Source: a virus. Taken from it: a stretch of DNA of 34,594 nt. Positions 18,233 to 28,325 of this stretch are shown here, piece after piece (the stretch's first letter is position 1; each line of letters starts with the position of its first letter). The DNA lies in the IMG/VR virus record IMGVR_UViG_3300012920_000007, positions 1 to 34,594 of that record; one strand, written 5' to 3'. The position numbers and the translations under genes are program-made. The notes below the pieces were generated by a model. The model did no database searches, had not been told where the DNA came from, and was given only the letters and a program-made list of their open reading frames with translations.

Positions 18233-21200
18233 TTAAAACGAAGCTTGGCTTTCTAAAGACGAAACTCTGTTCTGTGTTGAGGTTACATCACTCTCCACCA
18301 TTACAACCTTTTGTTTTAAATTACCACCTGTAACCATTTGTTGTATGTTTGCTAGTTCACCACCCATAGCAAATTTCTCACCTGATGATATCAATCCACC
18401 ATCTGCAAACTTTACGCCATTGCCGTTATAGGAGTTTATAGCAGATAGTATAGGTCTAAACCTAGCAGTTGACTTTTTATTTATTATAGCCTCACCACCT
18501 TCTGCTTCGTGTATTCTGCCACCTACTGCAAACTTAACACCACCACTAGCGTGTGAACGACCTTTAAACATACCACCTTTTGTAAGACCACCCTTAGCAA
18601 ATCTAAATTCTTCACCCACTTCATCTACATTACCACCACCAAATCCACCAAAAAGAGAAAGTGCAGCAACTAAAACGCCAATAGTAGCAGCAATAGCACC
18701 TAAGTTTGCAGGGAATGGTGTTGTTGTTGCAGATTTAGAAACAGTTTCTGCAGCGTTTGCAGTTGTTGCTGCTGCCGAAGTAGCAATACCTGTAGTTTTT
18801 GTTTTTATGTTTAATTTTTCTTGTAATGTTTGTATTGAAGTAGCAAGAGCAGCAGCCTGTTGTAGTTTTGTTCCTATCTGAACAAGCTTATTGTTTTCAC
18901 CCATAACACCACCTAATTGCTGCATAGCACCACCCAAATCATTTACATCTGATATTCTTTGTGCTATGGCTTCTTTCTGTGTTTGTATTGTGGTTAAATC
19001 TATCTGTCTTTGTTCATCAGCTAGTCTTCTTTGCTCCTCTAAATCACCTACTAATATATCTTTTTTAGCAAGTAAAAAATCGGATTCTAATTGTAAAAGC
19101 TTTTGCTTGTGTTCTGCTTCAGTAATAAATTTTTTAGCTAATTGCTCATCTATATTATGTTTTTCTGTTTTAAAATTTTCTTCTGCCTTGAGGAGCTTTT
19201 CTTTTCTAATTTCTTCAAGAACTTTTAGTTCAGCTTTTTGTATCTTAAGATTTATTGCTGATGTATCTTTATTCTCCTCTAGCAATAGTTTTTTAAGTTC
19301 TTCTTGATGAAATATTTCTTCAAATAGCTCTGCCCTTTTTAATGCATTAGAATCATTTTTAAATTTTTCTCTTATTCTCAACAACTCCTCATTGTGTCGA
19401 GTCATCTCCATCTCTCTCCTTGTTGTAATACCTAATGGGTCTTTATCATCATCTTCACCTGTGCCTTCAGTACCCAATATACTTACACCCTCACTCATTT
19501 GCTTTTGTAAACTCTTTTGAATTTTAGATGTTTGTTCTTCAAAGAAACCTGACTCTATTGCTTCTGCAAAATCTTGTAGTGTCATACCCTCTGCCTCTAG
19601 CATATCTCTTAGCCTTGCTGCTCTTTGACGAGTAAAATCTTCTTGTGATATTTGACTTATATCGGTAGTAAAGTTCGTGTTTTCTTGAAGAAATTCAATA
19701 GCCCTTCTAGCGTTTGCAATTTCATCATTTATATCTTCAAATGTTGAAAAAAGTCTATTATTTCTCATTTCAAGAGGAGTTGCTCCTTTATTAAACTCCT
19801 CTAAAAGTAAATTAGCTCCAACTGCTTGTTCAAGAAAATCTTTAGATAATTTCTGAAAACTATCCTGCAACATTCTGTCTTTCATTTTAGTAATCAAATT
19901 GTCTGTGGATGTTATAATATCATCTATTGTTGATTTTTCTGTAAGTAAAGTTTGATTATATTTTCTGTTTATCTTGTTTACATTAACAAGCTCTAATCTA
20001 AACTTTTGTTTTTTATCATTATATATTGCTTGACCCTGTGCAGTATTATTTATAAGCTTACCCTCTTTATCAAGCAACTCATTCAGTTTTCTTTTAGAAT
20101 TAGCTAAAGATTGTGTTTGTATTACGGCTTCCTGAATATCTTCACGACCTTCTTTTTGTGCCTTGTTTAGTCTTTCTTGTACGTCAACAACATCAAATAT
20201 GGCAGACTTGCTTTTCATAAGATTTACAGCAAGTTGACCTAAAGCTACAACCAAAAGACCTATACCTGTGGAAGCTATAGACGCAGTTAAAGCTCTAAAA
20301 CCATTTCTTGCAACAACCAAACCCCTCATCAAAGAGCCTGATAGCGTTGCTCCTGCCCTTAATGAAACACTACTAAATACACTTGTTGCTAAAGATGCTG
20401 CTTTTACACCGATAACATATGTAGCTATAATTTTTATTAGACTACTTGTTGCTTTTGCAAACTTTGTTATTCTATTTATATTCTTTTCATTAGCTATAGT
20501 ATTAAAAGCTTTAGCAAAAGCATCAACAATATTTTGCATCCTTTTGCCTAAACCATCCATCAATGCAATTCTAAGTCCATCAACTGCCGATTTGAATCGT
20601 AAGAAAGCACCCTGTAAACTATCTCCAACAATCGCAGCCATGGCCTCTGCAGCTCCTTCTGAGTTTCTTAAAGCTTCAGTAAGCACTTCTACAGACTCAC
20701 CACTATCTAGTATTCTACCAAAAGCTGCTGCAGTTCTTCTGTCAGTAATACCTAAAACATCAGATAGTGCAACACCTGAATCTTTTAGCTGTTTTAGTTT
20801 TGGTATTAGTTCATCAACAGAGCCCACAGAGCCACCTAGTCTTTTTGATAAATCAGATGTAGGGTCAGCCAATCTAAGCAATATGTTTCTTAAAGATGTA
20901 CCTGCAATAGAAGCCTCAATACCTGCATCAGTAAGGGAAGCCAATATTGCAGTAGTGCCTTCAATTTCAAAACCTGCCATCTTAGCAATAGGAGCAACCT
21001 TAGTCATTGATGTTTGAAACTTCTCAATATCTAAAGCAGAACTTGTAAAAGCAGTAGCCATAACATCTGCTACTCTTGTTGCTTCACTAGCATCAAGCCC
21101 AAAACCTCGTATAGCAGACCCCATAACTGTTGCAGTCCTACCTAAGTCTTCACCTGCTGCAGTAGCTGTTGCAAGTGTCGCTGCCTGTGCATCTAGTATC

Positions 21201-21739
21201 TCAACAGATGTAAAACCAAGCTTTGAAAGATTTGTTTGTAGTTCTGCTACTTGTGTTGCAGTAAAGAATGTTGTTCTACCAAGTTCTTCTGCGCTAGTCT
21301 TTAGTCTTTTAAATTCTAAATCCGTTGCACCACTAATAGCTCTAACCTTAGCCATCTGAAAGTCAAACTCCTTGAATACTACAACACTTTCTTTAATTTG
21401 GTCGCCAAGAAACTTTGTTGCTTTTTTAAGACCATCTACTGCTAATGATGCAACACCAAAAGCAGTAGCCATCTTCATAGTAAAGCTAGTGCTCTTTTTG
21501 GTTTGTGCCTGTACTTCTTTTTGAACTTTAGAGCCTTCTCTAAATTCTTTTCTTTGCTTTTTTAGTTCATCTGTGAGCTCAAGGACTTGCTTCATATTTT
21601 CCTTTTGAGCATCCTTATCACCCTTTAAAGCTTTCTTTTTTTCACGAAGCTTTTCGGTGTTTGCTTGAATATCTTTATTGAGCTTAACAAGCTCATCAAT
21701 ACCTAATACTCTTACTCTATACTTTAATTCTTCAGCCAT
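18233..21739 (-). CDS. Tape measure protein
   Basis: A 1168-residue protein, the longest in the window. A coiled-coil N-terminus (residues about 15-75) leads to a TP901-type tape measure domain with AEELGRTTFFTATQVAELQT, ATATAAGEDLGRTATVMGSA and GTSLRNILLRLADPTSDLSK (about 130-390). Hydrophobic stretches at about 460-525 and 1010-1035 may insert into the host membrane. The C-terminus has repeated FAxGG units (FAKGG, FAVGG, FADGG, FAMGG). Tape measure length sets tail length; 1168 residues imply roughly 170 nm by the usual rule of 0.15 nm per residue. It overlaps the gp10-like gene by 8 bases. Confidence 0.95.
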   Translation of the reverse strand: MAEELKYRVRVLGIDELVKLNKDIQANTEKLREKKKALKGDKDAQKENMKQVLELTDELKKQRKEFREGSKVQKEVQAQTKKSTSFTMKMATAFGVASLAVDGLKKATKFLGDQIKESVVVFKEFDFQMAKVRAISGATDLEFKRLKTSAEELGRTTFFTATQVAELQTNLSKLGFTSVEILDAQAATLATATAAGEDLGRTATVMGSAIRGFGLDASEATRVADVMATAFTSSALDIEKFQTSMTKVAPIAKMAGFEIEGTTAILASLTDAGIEASIAGTSLRNILLRLADPTSDLSKRLGGSVGSVDELIPKLKQLKDSGVALSDVLGITDRRTAAAFGRILDSGESVEVLTEALRNSEGAAEAMAAIVGDSLQGAFLRFKSAVDGLRIALMDGLGKRMQNIVDAFAKAFNTIANEKNINRITKFAKATSSLIKIIATYVIGVKAASLATSVFSSVSLRAGATLSGSLMRGLVVARNGFRALTASIASTGIGLLVVALGQLAVNLMKSKSAIFDVVDVQERLNKAQKEGREDIQEAVIQTQSLANSKRKLNELLDKEGKLINNTAQGQAIYNDKKQKFRLELVNVNKINRKYNQTLLTEKSTIDDIITSTDNLITKMKDRMLQDSFQKLSKDFLEQAVGANLLLEEFNKGATPLEMRNNRLFSTFEDINDEIANARRAIEFLQENTNFTTDISQISQEDFTRQRAARLRDMLEAEGMTLQDFAEAIESGFFEEQTSKIQKSLQKQMSEGVSILGTEGTGEDDDKDPLGITTRREMEMTRHNEELLRIREKFKNDSNALKRAELFEEIFHQEELKKLLLEENKDTSAINLKIQKAELKVLEEIRKEKLLKAEENFKTEKHNIDEQLAKKFITEAEHKQKLLQLESDFLLAKKDILVGDLEEQRRLADEQRQIDLTTIQTQKEAIAQRISDVNDLGGAMQQLGGVMGENNKLVQIGTKLQQAAALATSIQTLQEKLNIKTKTTGIATSAAATTANAAETVSKSATTTPFPANLGAIAATIGVLVAALSLFGGFGGGNVDEVGEEFRFAKGGLTKGGMFKGRSHASGGVKFAVGGRIHEAEGGEAIINKKSTARFRPILSAINSYNGNGVKFADGGLISSGEKFAMGGELANIQQMVTGGNLKQKVVMVESDVTSTQNRVSSLESQASF

Positions 21740-22241
21740 CTTGGTTTGCTTTTTTTATGGTTTTTGTAAACTGTAATTTTATATTATCTCCAATAACCTT
21801 TTGTAATCTTTTTTTAATCTTAGCCTTTTTAGGATTTATAGCACGATTTATATAGTTTGTTCTATGAGTTGCTCCTGTTCTTGCAAAACTACCTTTCGTT
21901 GGAGTTCCCTCTATTTGTATTCTTCTAATAACAGCAGTTGCTATTCTTGCTTTCTCTGCTTCGTTTGCATAAGCTATACCCTTATCATCTATCCATTGCA
22001 TTATCTTATCAAATGGTGGTGAATGTGGTCTAGTGCCTTTATCTATAGCACTCCAATACTTTGCCTTTGATGTAATGCGTACTTCTGCTTCAGAGTTGCT
22101 TACATTAACTTTATGCTTAGTTGATGCAGCAAGTTTACCTGTAGCAATATGTTTTTGATTCATTAACTCATTTACAAGTGCCTTCTTGATATCTTTACCA
22201 ATCGTATCTAATTCGCTATTTAGTATTGTTTTTATATCCAT
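21732..22241 (-). CDS. HK97 gp10-like tail component
   Basis: A 169-residue protein with the gp10-like pattern: HIATGKLAASTKHKV, then AKYWSAIDKGTRPHSPPFDK and IMQWIDDKGIAYANE. Family members act at the head-tail joint or in tail completion. The C-terminus is very basic (PKKAKIKKRLQKVIGDNIKL). It is coupled by TAATG to the LamG-like gene before it and overlaps the tape measure start by 8 bases. Confidence 0.8.
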   Translation of the reverse strand: MDIKTILNSELDTIGKDIKKALVNELMNQKHIATGKLAASTKHKVNVSNSEAEVRITSKAKYWSAIDKGTRPHSPPFDKIMQWIDDKGIAYANEAEKARIATAVIRRIQIEGTPTKGSFARTGATHRTNYINRAINPKKAKIKKRLQKVIGDNIKLQFTKTIKKANQDG

Positions 22242-23188
22242 TAGTATGGTACTTTTGAATTTTGTTTAATAAGAGCACTTTCTATTTTATCTAATGACAG
22301 GCTCAACGCACCATTCCAAAACTGAACACCACCAATACTACCACCTAAAAATTCACCACTATCTATTGCTCTACCTAATGTATTTATTGTTAAATCATTG
22401 CTTGTAACACTTGTTTCTGCTTGTTTTACACCATCAATTCTAGTAGTCAAAACATTTGACTTTCTTACCAATGTTAATACATATGGTCTGTTTAATTCTA
22501 GTTTTGTAGATGTTGAGATGATATATGTGTTTCCTGAGCCAAACCCAACGTGTAAATTTGAATCTGCATTTTCATTGAAAGTTACAAAAACATCTGCATC
22601 AGAATTATTTCCAAGAAGCCTTGCTCTTTGTTTGACGTGTAAAGAAAACATAACAAATATTGTAAAGTTGTCACGCAAAAGTATATCTGAAGAACTTGTC
22701 ATAAAAGAACTAAACTTATCAAAATATGGTGCTGAAGCACCTACTATACCACCACTTCTTCCACCAACATATGGCTGATTTCCTGTTGTAGATTGCGTAA
22801 AAGATAAATCTGACTTTATAGAGTTCCAATCACTTACCCTTACACCTGAATATTTACCATCAGAATCATTACTTAATACACCTCTTTTGAATGTAAAAAA
22901 TGATGAGTTAGTTACAGAAACACTTGTGCTTGTTGTTGTAGTACCTTGTGCTGTTTGATTTATTAAAACTTCTAACTCATCAAAAGTAGAGTTTGAATTG
23001 TCTCTATTAACAATAGGTTGTTGCTTTGATACTCTTTCAGGGTCGGTAACCAAGACTTCACTATAGTAGTATTCACCATCAGACTCTTGTTGCTCATAAA
23101 GCATAGGCGTATATACACCATCTATAAGTGTGTACAGCTTATTTCTGTTTCTTCTTAATACTTTTCTTCCTGATATACCTGCTTTCAT
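22241..23188 (-). CDS. Virion protein with lectin-like (LamG) domain
   Basis: A 315-residue protein. The N-terminal 95 residues begin MKAGISGRKVLRRNRNKLYT and are a probable attachment part. Residues about 110-305 look like a concanavalin A/LamG jelly roll: DNFTIFVMFSLHVKQRARLL, LELNRPYVLTLVRKSNVLTT with RIDGVKQAE, and GGSIGGVQFWNGALSLSLDK near the end. Such domains bind sugars, so it may help adsorption to the host surface. It lies between the tail hub-like gene and the gp10-like gene. Confidence 0.75.
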   Translation of the reverse strand: MKAGISGRKVLRRNRNKLYTLIDGVYTPMLYEQQESDGEYYYSEVLVTDPERVSKQQPIVNRDNSNSTFDELEVLINQTAQGTTTTSTSVSVTNSSFFTFKRGVLSNDSDGKYSGVRVSDWNSIKSDLSFTQSTTGNQPYVGGRSGGIVGASAPYFDKFSSFMTSSSDILLRDNFTIFVMFSLHVKQRARLLGNNSDADVFVTFNENADSNLHVGFGSGNTYIISTSTKLELNRPYVLTLVRKSNVLTTRIDGVKQAETSVTSNDLTINTLGRAIDSGEFLGGSIGGVQFWNGALSLSLDKIESALIKQNSKVPY

Positions 23189-25941
23189 TATATATTCAAA
23201 CCATTAACTAAATTCATAACATCTCCTTCTAACACATCATCTTTACCTAAATCAAAGAACTCCATAAGCTCTACTTTTGTAGATTCTTGAACGTGTGGCT
23301 TATAATCAATAATTTTATTTATTCTATAATAAACACCATCTAAATAAACTAACCTTCTAAAATCTAACCTTAGTATGTCTTGATAGCTTAATTTAAAATA
23401 AGAAACTCTAATCTTTGGTCTTGATTTTAATTGTTTGAACATTCTGTTGTAAAAGTTGTAAAAAAGACCTCTTAACCTATGAGTTTTGTTAGGGTTTGAT
23501 GATGCAGTAAAACCATCAGAAAACTCACCACCTTCTTCGTGAAAATATACAACATCATTAAAAGATAAATTAGGGTCAATATTTATATGTGTATTTAAAG
23601 GTATATGAAACGCCTTTTCTTTAGTGTATGACCCAATACTATATTGTAGTCTAAATCTATTACTTGCTCCATCAGGGTCTCCTGTATTATCAAATGTTAT
23701 AAAATTAGCCCTAGTAAATTTAAAAGCAGCAGCGTTTGAAGGGTCTAGTTGATTTGTATTATTATAGCTAAAAGCTGTTGCGTGACCTGTGAGAGCACTA
23801 TCATATTCAGTTAATACACCACCTGTGTATAATGGTGCAGCTAATAGTATTCTTGCCCCTATCTGAAAGTTTTTGTCTGCTCTATCGGCAAACCTTTCTG
23901 CCATTAGATAAGAATAATCTCTATGATATATTGGTATTAAAGGTGCTCTAGACTTAGAGTGACCAACATCAGAATCTATATATTCAGGCTCATACCAATT
24001 AAATGTTGGGCTAAAAAACTTATTTTCTATAGTATATGTTCCGTCTTGAAAAACACCTGATGTGTTGATTTCTTTGTACTCACCCCAATCTATTAGATTT
24101 CTAGAATTGAATCTTTCTAAAAAGGCATCACTACTAGCGTCTTTGTATTTTACCCTTATTTCTGATTTAAGTTCGTGTGGGAATTCTTCTACCGTGTTTT
24201 TGCTATAGTCAATTTTATCTGACCAATCAAAAGCTTTTAATTTAGATTCATAAAAAAAGTCATATGGCTCAATATAAACTTTCTTTTGTATTGGGTCTGT
24301 GTGAAATTGTAAATTATACATTTGTGCTATACCCATAACAAAATCAGATTGCTTTCCATCAGGAAGAAAAAAGTGTGGGTCATCTATTGGCTCTCCAACT
24401 GTCATATCTGCTTTCCCACTTATCTGCAAGAAACTATCTGTATCAAACTGAAATGTAACACTATCACCATTATAATTTGAAGGATATTTAGGCTCTACAG
24501 ATAGTGCTATTATATACTTATTTCCAACACCACTAACAGATATAGGACTGCTTGGAGACCAAGTTCTTACAATATCTTGAGGTGCTTCTGCAGTATAGCT
24601 TTGCGATTGATACCATTTTAAAGTCCAATTTGCGTGAGCCGTGCCTACCCCATTATACACGTGATTAGCAGTTTGATAAAGTCCGTTAGCAGCAGACCCT
24701 TCATCATTCGGACATTCCCAAAGCTCTACCTTTGCAGTAAATGCTAAATGGTCGTCTGTTCCACCTGTATCTGCATCTCTTACAAACCTTGCTCTAATAT
24801 TAAAATCTATTTCGTGGTCTCCTGCTTCATTTATACAAACCATAGTTCCACTATATGTGTTTGTATAATTCGTATTACCTGCACTAGCTCCCATCTGAAC
24901 ATTACCTGTGCTTTGTGATGATGGCTCATTATAGTCATCTATAATCTCATTGCCACCAAAAAGAAACCTAGCAAACACTCCAGAATTTGTTCCTGATGGA
25001 TAAATGTATGCACCTGTGCTTCTGTTAACCTCACCATTACCAATCATAAAAACTACTGCACTTGTGGTTTGTCCATTTTTAAAGTATGAGGTTAATTTAG
25101 TAGTCTGAGGTGGGTCAATACTTGTTAAAGATATTTTTCCAAATTTATTATTTACTTGCTCTGCTCTTTTTTCAAATTCAAAAGGCATTATCAAGCTTTT
25201 AAAATAATCACTATTACAAAAAGTGCTTTCTACAGTATATCCCTGACCTTCAAATATCTTATCCCAAACATTTTTTACATAAAAAGCAGGAACAAAGTCA
25301 CCAAAAGTTACTTGATTTCTGTCACTCAACCCTTCGCCTACAGACATCAAAGGCCATAGTATTCTATCAAAGTTGCTAGAGAAATGATTGTGGTCATTAC
25401 CTATATGATTTAAATATGTACTATTAGCGGTTGTATTATCACTTGGACTAGAGGTGTTTAACTCAAAGCAGTTATCATAAACATATCCTTGCCCTGCAAT
25501 ACCTGATATTGAGCTAAATCTAAGGTCTTTAAGCTCTAGGTTTTTAATCTCTGAAGCCCAATCCATATTATCTCCTACAAATTCACAACTATAGCTTAAA
25601 GGATTGTCAGACCTAGTTACTTTGTTAACTCTTAGTTTACCTGAAACTATTGGAACATTATCGGCATATATTACTGCATCAATTTTACTAAATACATTTG
25701 TGCTTGAATCATCATAACCTTGATGAAAAACATTTTTTAGTATTCTGTTATTGTTATTAGTTGCAGGTATATCAAATGTTTTAGAAAAGCTTCCTGACCT
25801 AGAGTTTATATCTCTTATGTCAAAGTTTTGTATCGTTAAAGATAAAGGAAAGTCTTCGCTAGATGTTACATCTAACACTCCTATAACTTCTTTACTACTT
25901 GAAGCATCAAATTTTCTTAATTCTATTGTAATCTCAGCCAT
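23188..25941 (-). CDS. Tail tip / baseplate hub-like protein
   Basis: A 917-residue protein. Its N-terminal 130 residues (NFDIRDINSRSGSFSKTFDI, PATNNNNRILKNVF, GKLRVNKVTRSDNPLSYSCE) resemble a tail protein type I associate with Bacteroidetes phages and prophages, found downstream of tape measures. The middle (about 290-510) is beta-rich and may be an inserted adhesion domain. A later part (DFVMGIAQMYNLQFHTDPIQ, KKVYIEPYDFFYES) looks like a baseplate hub. It is one-base coupled to both neighbours. Confidence 0.75.
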   Translation of the reverse strand: MAEITIELRKFDASSSKEVIGVLDVTSSEDFPLSLTIQNFDIRDINSRSGSFSKTFDIPATNNNNRILKNVFHQGYDDSSTNVFSKIDAVIYADNVPIVSGKLRVNKVTRSDNPLSYSCEFVGDNMDWASEIKNLELKDLRFSSISGIAGQGYVYDNCFELNTSSPSDNTTANSTYLNHIGNDHNHFSSNFDRILWPLMSVGEGLSDRNQVTFGDFVPAFYVKNVWDKIFEGQGYTVESTFCNSDYFKSLIMPFEFEKRAEQVNNKFGKISLTSIDPPQTTKLTSYFKNGQTTSAVVFMIGNGEVNRSTGAYIYPSGTNSGVFARFLFGGNEIIDDYNEPSSQSTGNVQMGASAGNTNYTNTYSGTMVCINEAGDHEIDFNIRARFVRDADTGGTDDHLAFTAKVELWECPNDEGSAANGLYQTANHVYNGVGTAHANWTLKWYQSQSYTAEAPQDIVRTWSPSSPISVSGVGNKYIIALSVEPKYPSNYNGDSVTFQFDTDSFLQISGKADMTVGEPIDDPHFFLPDGKQSDFVMGIAQMYNLQFHTDPIQKKVYIEPYDFFYESKLKAFDWSDKIDYSKNTVEEFPHELKSEIRVKYKDASSDAFLERFNSRNLIDWGEYKEINTSGVFQDGTYTIENKFFSPTFNWYEPEYIDSDVGHSKSRAPLIPIYHRDYSYLMAERFADRADKNFQIGARILLAAPLYTGGVLTEYDSALTGHATAFSYNNTNQLDPSNAAAFKFTRANFITFDNTGDPDGASNRFRLQYSIGSYTKEKAFHIPLNTHINIDPNLSFNDVVYFHEEGGEFSDGFTASSNPNKTHRLRGLFYNFYNRMFKQLKSRPKIRVSYFKLSYQDILRLDFRRLVYLDGVYYRINKIIDYKPHVQESTKVELMEFFDLGKDDVLEGDVMNLVNGLNI

Positions 25942-28325
25942 TATGTAATTATTGTTCTTTTCTTTCTACTCTCAACATAATTAACAGTAACAGAAGTAGG
26001 GTTTTCAGAATCATAGGTGTTTATATTACCATCTTTTAGTAAAACAGGAACATAATAAGCTTTGTTACTAGAAGCAAATTGATTACTCTGATGAGGCTCA
26101 TCAGTTGAATATTCAGTAACCTTAATATAGTCAACATAACCTATTCCTGCATTGTTAGGGTGGTGTAGCAAAAACATAGGGGCAAAGTATTCTACTACTT
26201 TATCATCATAATTACTATATGCTCTTGCGTGATTTATAGGGACGCTCCTATCAGACCCATAAACTCCACTATCCCTTATATATCCACTAATATATCCTCT
26301 AGCAACTACCCACTTTGCTGAATTAGATAAATCCTGTGCTTGTAAAGTAATGTAGTGTTGGCTACTATATGAGTCACCACCATCATTAGCATTGACTTTT
26401 GTTCCATTAAAATCGCCATTACTACTTCCTGCATAACCTGTCAAACCACAATAATAATTCCCTGCTCCATTTTCATCTCTTAATCTTATTTCTACCTCGT
26501 AAAGCTTATTTGGGTCGTATTTAAAAAGTTTTTTACTTGATAACCAAGCTTGGTCATTACCACTATTATTACCTTTTTGATAAGCAGAATTTCCTGTTAT
26601 ATGACCCTTATCAGTAACAAATGATGCATCTGTAGTAAAATCTCCACTATCTGAGCCATTAACCCAATTATTTCCAATTTCTGAAACAGAGCTGTATGAG
26701 CTAAAATCTTCTTTAAATATTTCTTTTGCTCTCCAACCTCTTTCTACCCAAACATTAGGACTACTCATCATATCTTCTATCATTTGGCTTTCATCAAATG
26801 TTATAGGTCTTGTTGTTGCACTTCCGTTTCCATAGGCATCTACCGTATGTTTTCTAATAGATGGGTATTGGTCGTCTGTAACTCCTGCAATTCTTTGTAT
26901 TAAAGCACCACCATCAGCACCTGCAGTTGTCTGTTGTATGTGATTTCCTATAAAAAAAGTGTTGTCAGTATGAGTTCCTGATAATTGTCCTCTAAATTTA
27001 GGGTATATAGTTTGTTGATATGTAGATGAGCTTGTTTGCAATCCTCTAGTAGTAGTACCATCAAAAGTATAGCTATCTATACCACCTAACCTACATTGCC
27101 AATGGAATCTTGTGGTTTCGTTATAGTTTCTTCTTTTATGGTCAATAGTATATCTTATAGTTTCACCAATTCTTTGGTAAGGAGATGAGTTATTTCTAGT
27201 AACAACCTCATAATAAGCTACATTAGAAAAGTCAGATAATGGTTGAGAATTTTTAAATTTTCCTGAGTGTGTAATCGCCGTTTCTTTTATGTTTCTAGTG
27301 CCCACGCCTATCTGAATAACTGCGTAAGGTGCATTAGCATTTCCACCATCACCATAGCTAAATAAGCCTTGATGACCTGTAAGTGTGCCATCACCATCTG
27401 CAGTTCTATTTATGTCAATACCATAAAAACTATCAGTATGTGAGTTTGGTATAGTGTTGCCATTAAAATCATAAAAAGTTATTGTAGCATATATTCCACT
27501 TGCACCGTCTTTGGCTGCAAAAGTTAGGTATTCAGATTCATCAAGTCCTATAATTCTATTTTGTGGTTTTACAGATAGATACTTCATTCTGTTGTAATGC
27601 TTTTCTACATCATTAGAATCGTGAACATATATCTTTTCTATATGACTATCTTGTCTTTCAGCAACAAAATCATCCGTTTCATTATTATGAGCTTCTGCAA
27701 AATATCCATAAATTTCTTCGTTGTGTGTAAAAGCTGCATTTAATGCTCTTGGATAACAATACGCTTTTAAGTCAGGTCTTCCACCATTTCCATCAGCAAG
27801 AACTAACTTTCCTGTGGTATCTATGTATTCAGGAATAAAACCTATCTGATATCTAAAAAATAAATTATATGCTATTTGACTTAGCGTTATATCTCTATGT
27901 ATTCTAGGGTTACTTGTATCGTGAGAGCAAGGTCTTAGATTATAGCTTAGGTAATTTCTCATTAAAGGAGCACAATCCAAAGTAAAGTATCTGTAAAGAG
28001 CACCTGTACTAGCAGGAGTATTTTGTTTATTTGGAGTGCTATCAATAGACCATCCGTGAATAAATGGGGTATATGGTACGTGTACTGCAAAAGTTTCATT
28101 AGGCAATGCAGTATTAGTATAAGAACTGTCATTATTATTATTTAGCCATTGGTCTGTTGTTTCATTGTATGGAGTAAAGTGAAACCTACCACTTACAAAA
28201 TCTTCTACATTACCTGTTAACCCATCTACATCTCCACCATTAACCCTAAAGGTTAGTTTTATGGGACTATACACACTTTGAAGTCTATTATCTTTTGGAT
28301 TATCTATTTTTTGTATTGTAGCCAT
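25941..28325 (-). CDS. Large tail / receptor-binding protein with inserted CBM-like domain
   Basis: A 794-residue protein rich in Asn, Ser, Thr and Tyr. Residues about 1-545 and the last 45 look like parts of one tail protein, with WVERGWRAKEIF before and KAYYVPVLLKDGNINTY after. Between them, about 550-745, is a jelly-roll region (EDFSSYSSVSEIGNNWVNGS, LYEVEIRLRDENGAGNYYCG) like carbohydrate-binding modules of phage tail spikes. It probably contacts the host surface. The insertion reading is my inference from the sequence pattern. Confidence 0.68.
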   Translation of the reverse strand: MATIQKIDNPKDNRLQSVYSPIKLTFRVNGGDVDGLTGNVEDFVSGRFHFTPYNETTDQWLNNNNDSSYTNTALPNETFAVHVPYTPFIHGWSIDSTPNKQNTPASTGALYRYFTLDCAPLMRNYLSYNLRPCSHDTSNPRIHRDITLSQIAYNLFFRYQIGFIPEYIDTTGKLVLADGNGGRPDLKAYCYPRALNAAFTHNEEIYGYFAEAHNNETDDFVAERQDSHIEKIYVHDSNDVEKHYNRMKYLSVKPQNRIIGLDESEYLTFAAKDGASGIYATITFYDFNGNTIPNSHTDSFYGIDINRTADGDGTLTGHQGLFSYGDGGNANAPYAVIQIGVGTRNIKETAITHSGKFKNSQPLSDFSNVAYYEVVTRNNSSPYQRIGETIRYTIDHKRRNYNETTRFHWQCRLGGIDSYTFDGTTTRGLQTSSSTYQQTIYPKFRGQLSGTHTDNTFFIGNHIQQTTAGADGGALIQRIAGVTDDQYPSIRKHTVDAYGNGSATTRPITFDESQMIEDMMSSPNVWVERGWRAKEIFKEDFSSYSSVSEIGNNWVNGSDSGDFTTDASFVTDKGHITGNSAYQKGNNSGNDQAWLSSKKLFKYDPNKLYEVEIRLRDENGAGNYYCGLTGYAGSSNGDFNGTKVNANDGGDSYSSQHYITLQAQDLSNSAKWVVARGYISGYIRDSGVYGSDRSVPINHARAYSNYDDKVVEYFAPMFLLHHPNNAGIGYVDYIKVTEYSTDEPHQSNQFASSNKAYYVPVLLKDGNINTYDSENPTSVTVNYVESRKKRTIIT

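Noticed and set aside
16943-19307. Plus-strand open frames of 123 and 138 codons
   Set aside because: Both are antisense to coiled-coil parts of the protease-scaffold and tape measure genes and give Ser/Leu/Phe-rich peptides without any motif.
20268-21017. A 249-codon open frame on the plus strand
   Set aside because: It lies opposite the tape measure gene, is hydrophobic and low-complexity as expected for an antisense shadow, and no plus-strand promoter or neighbour supports it.
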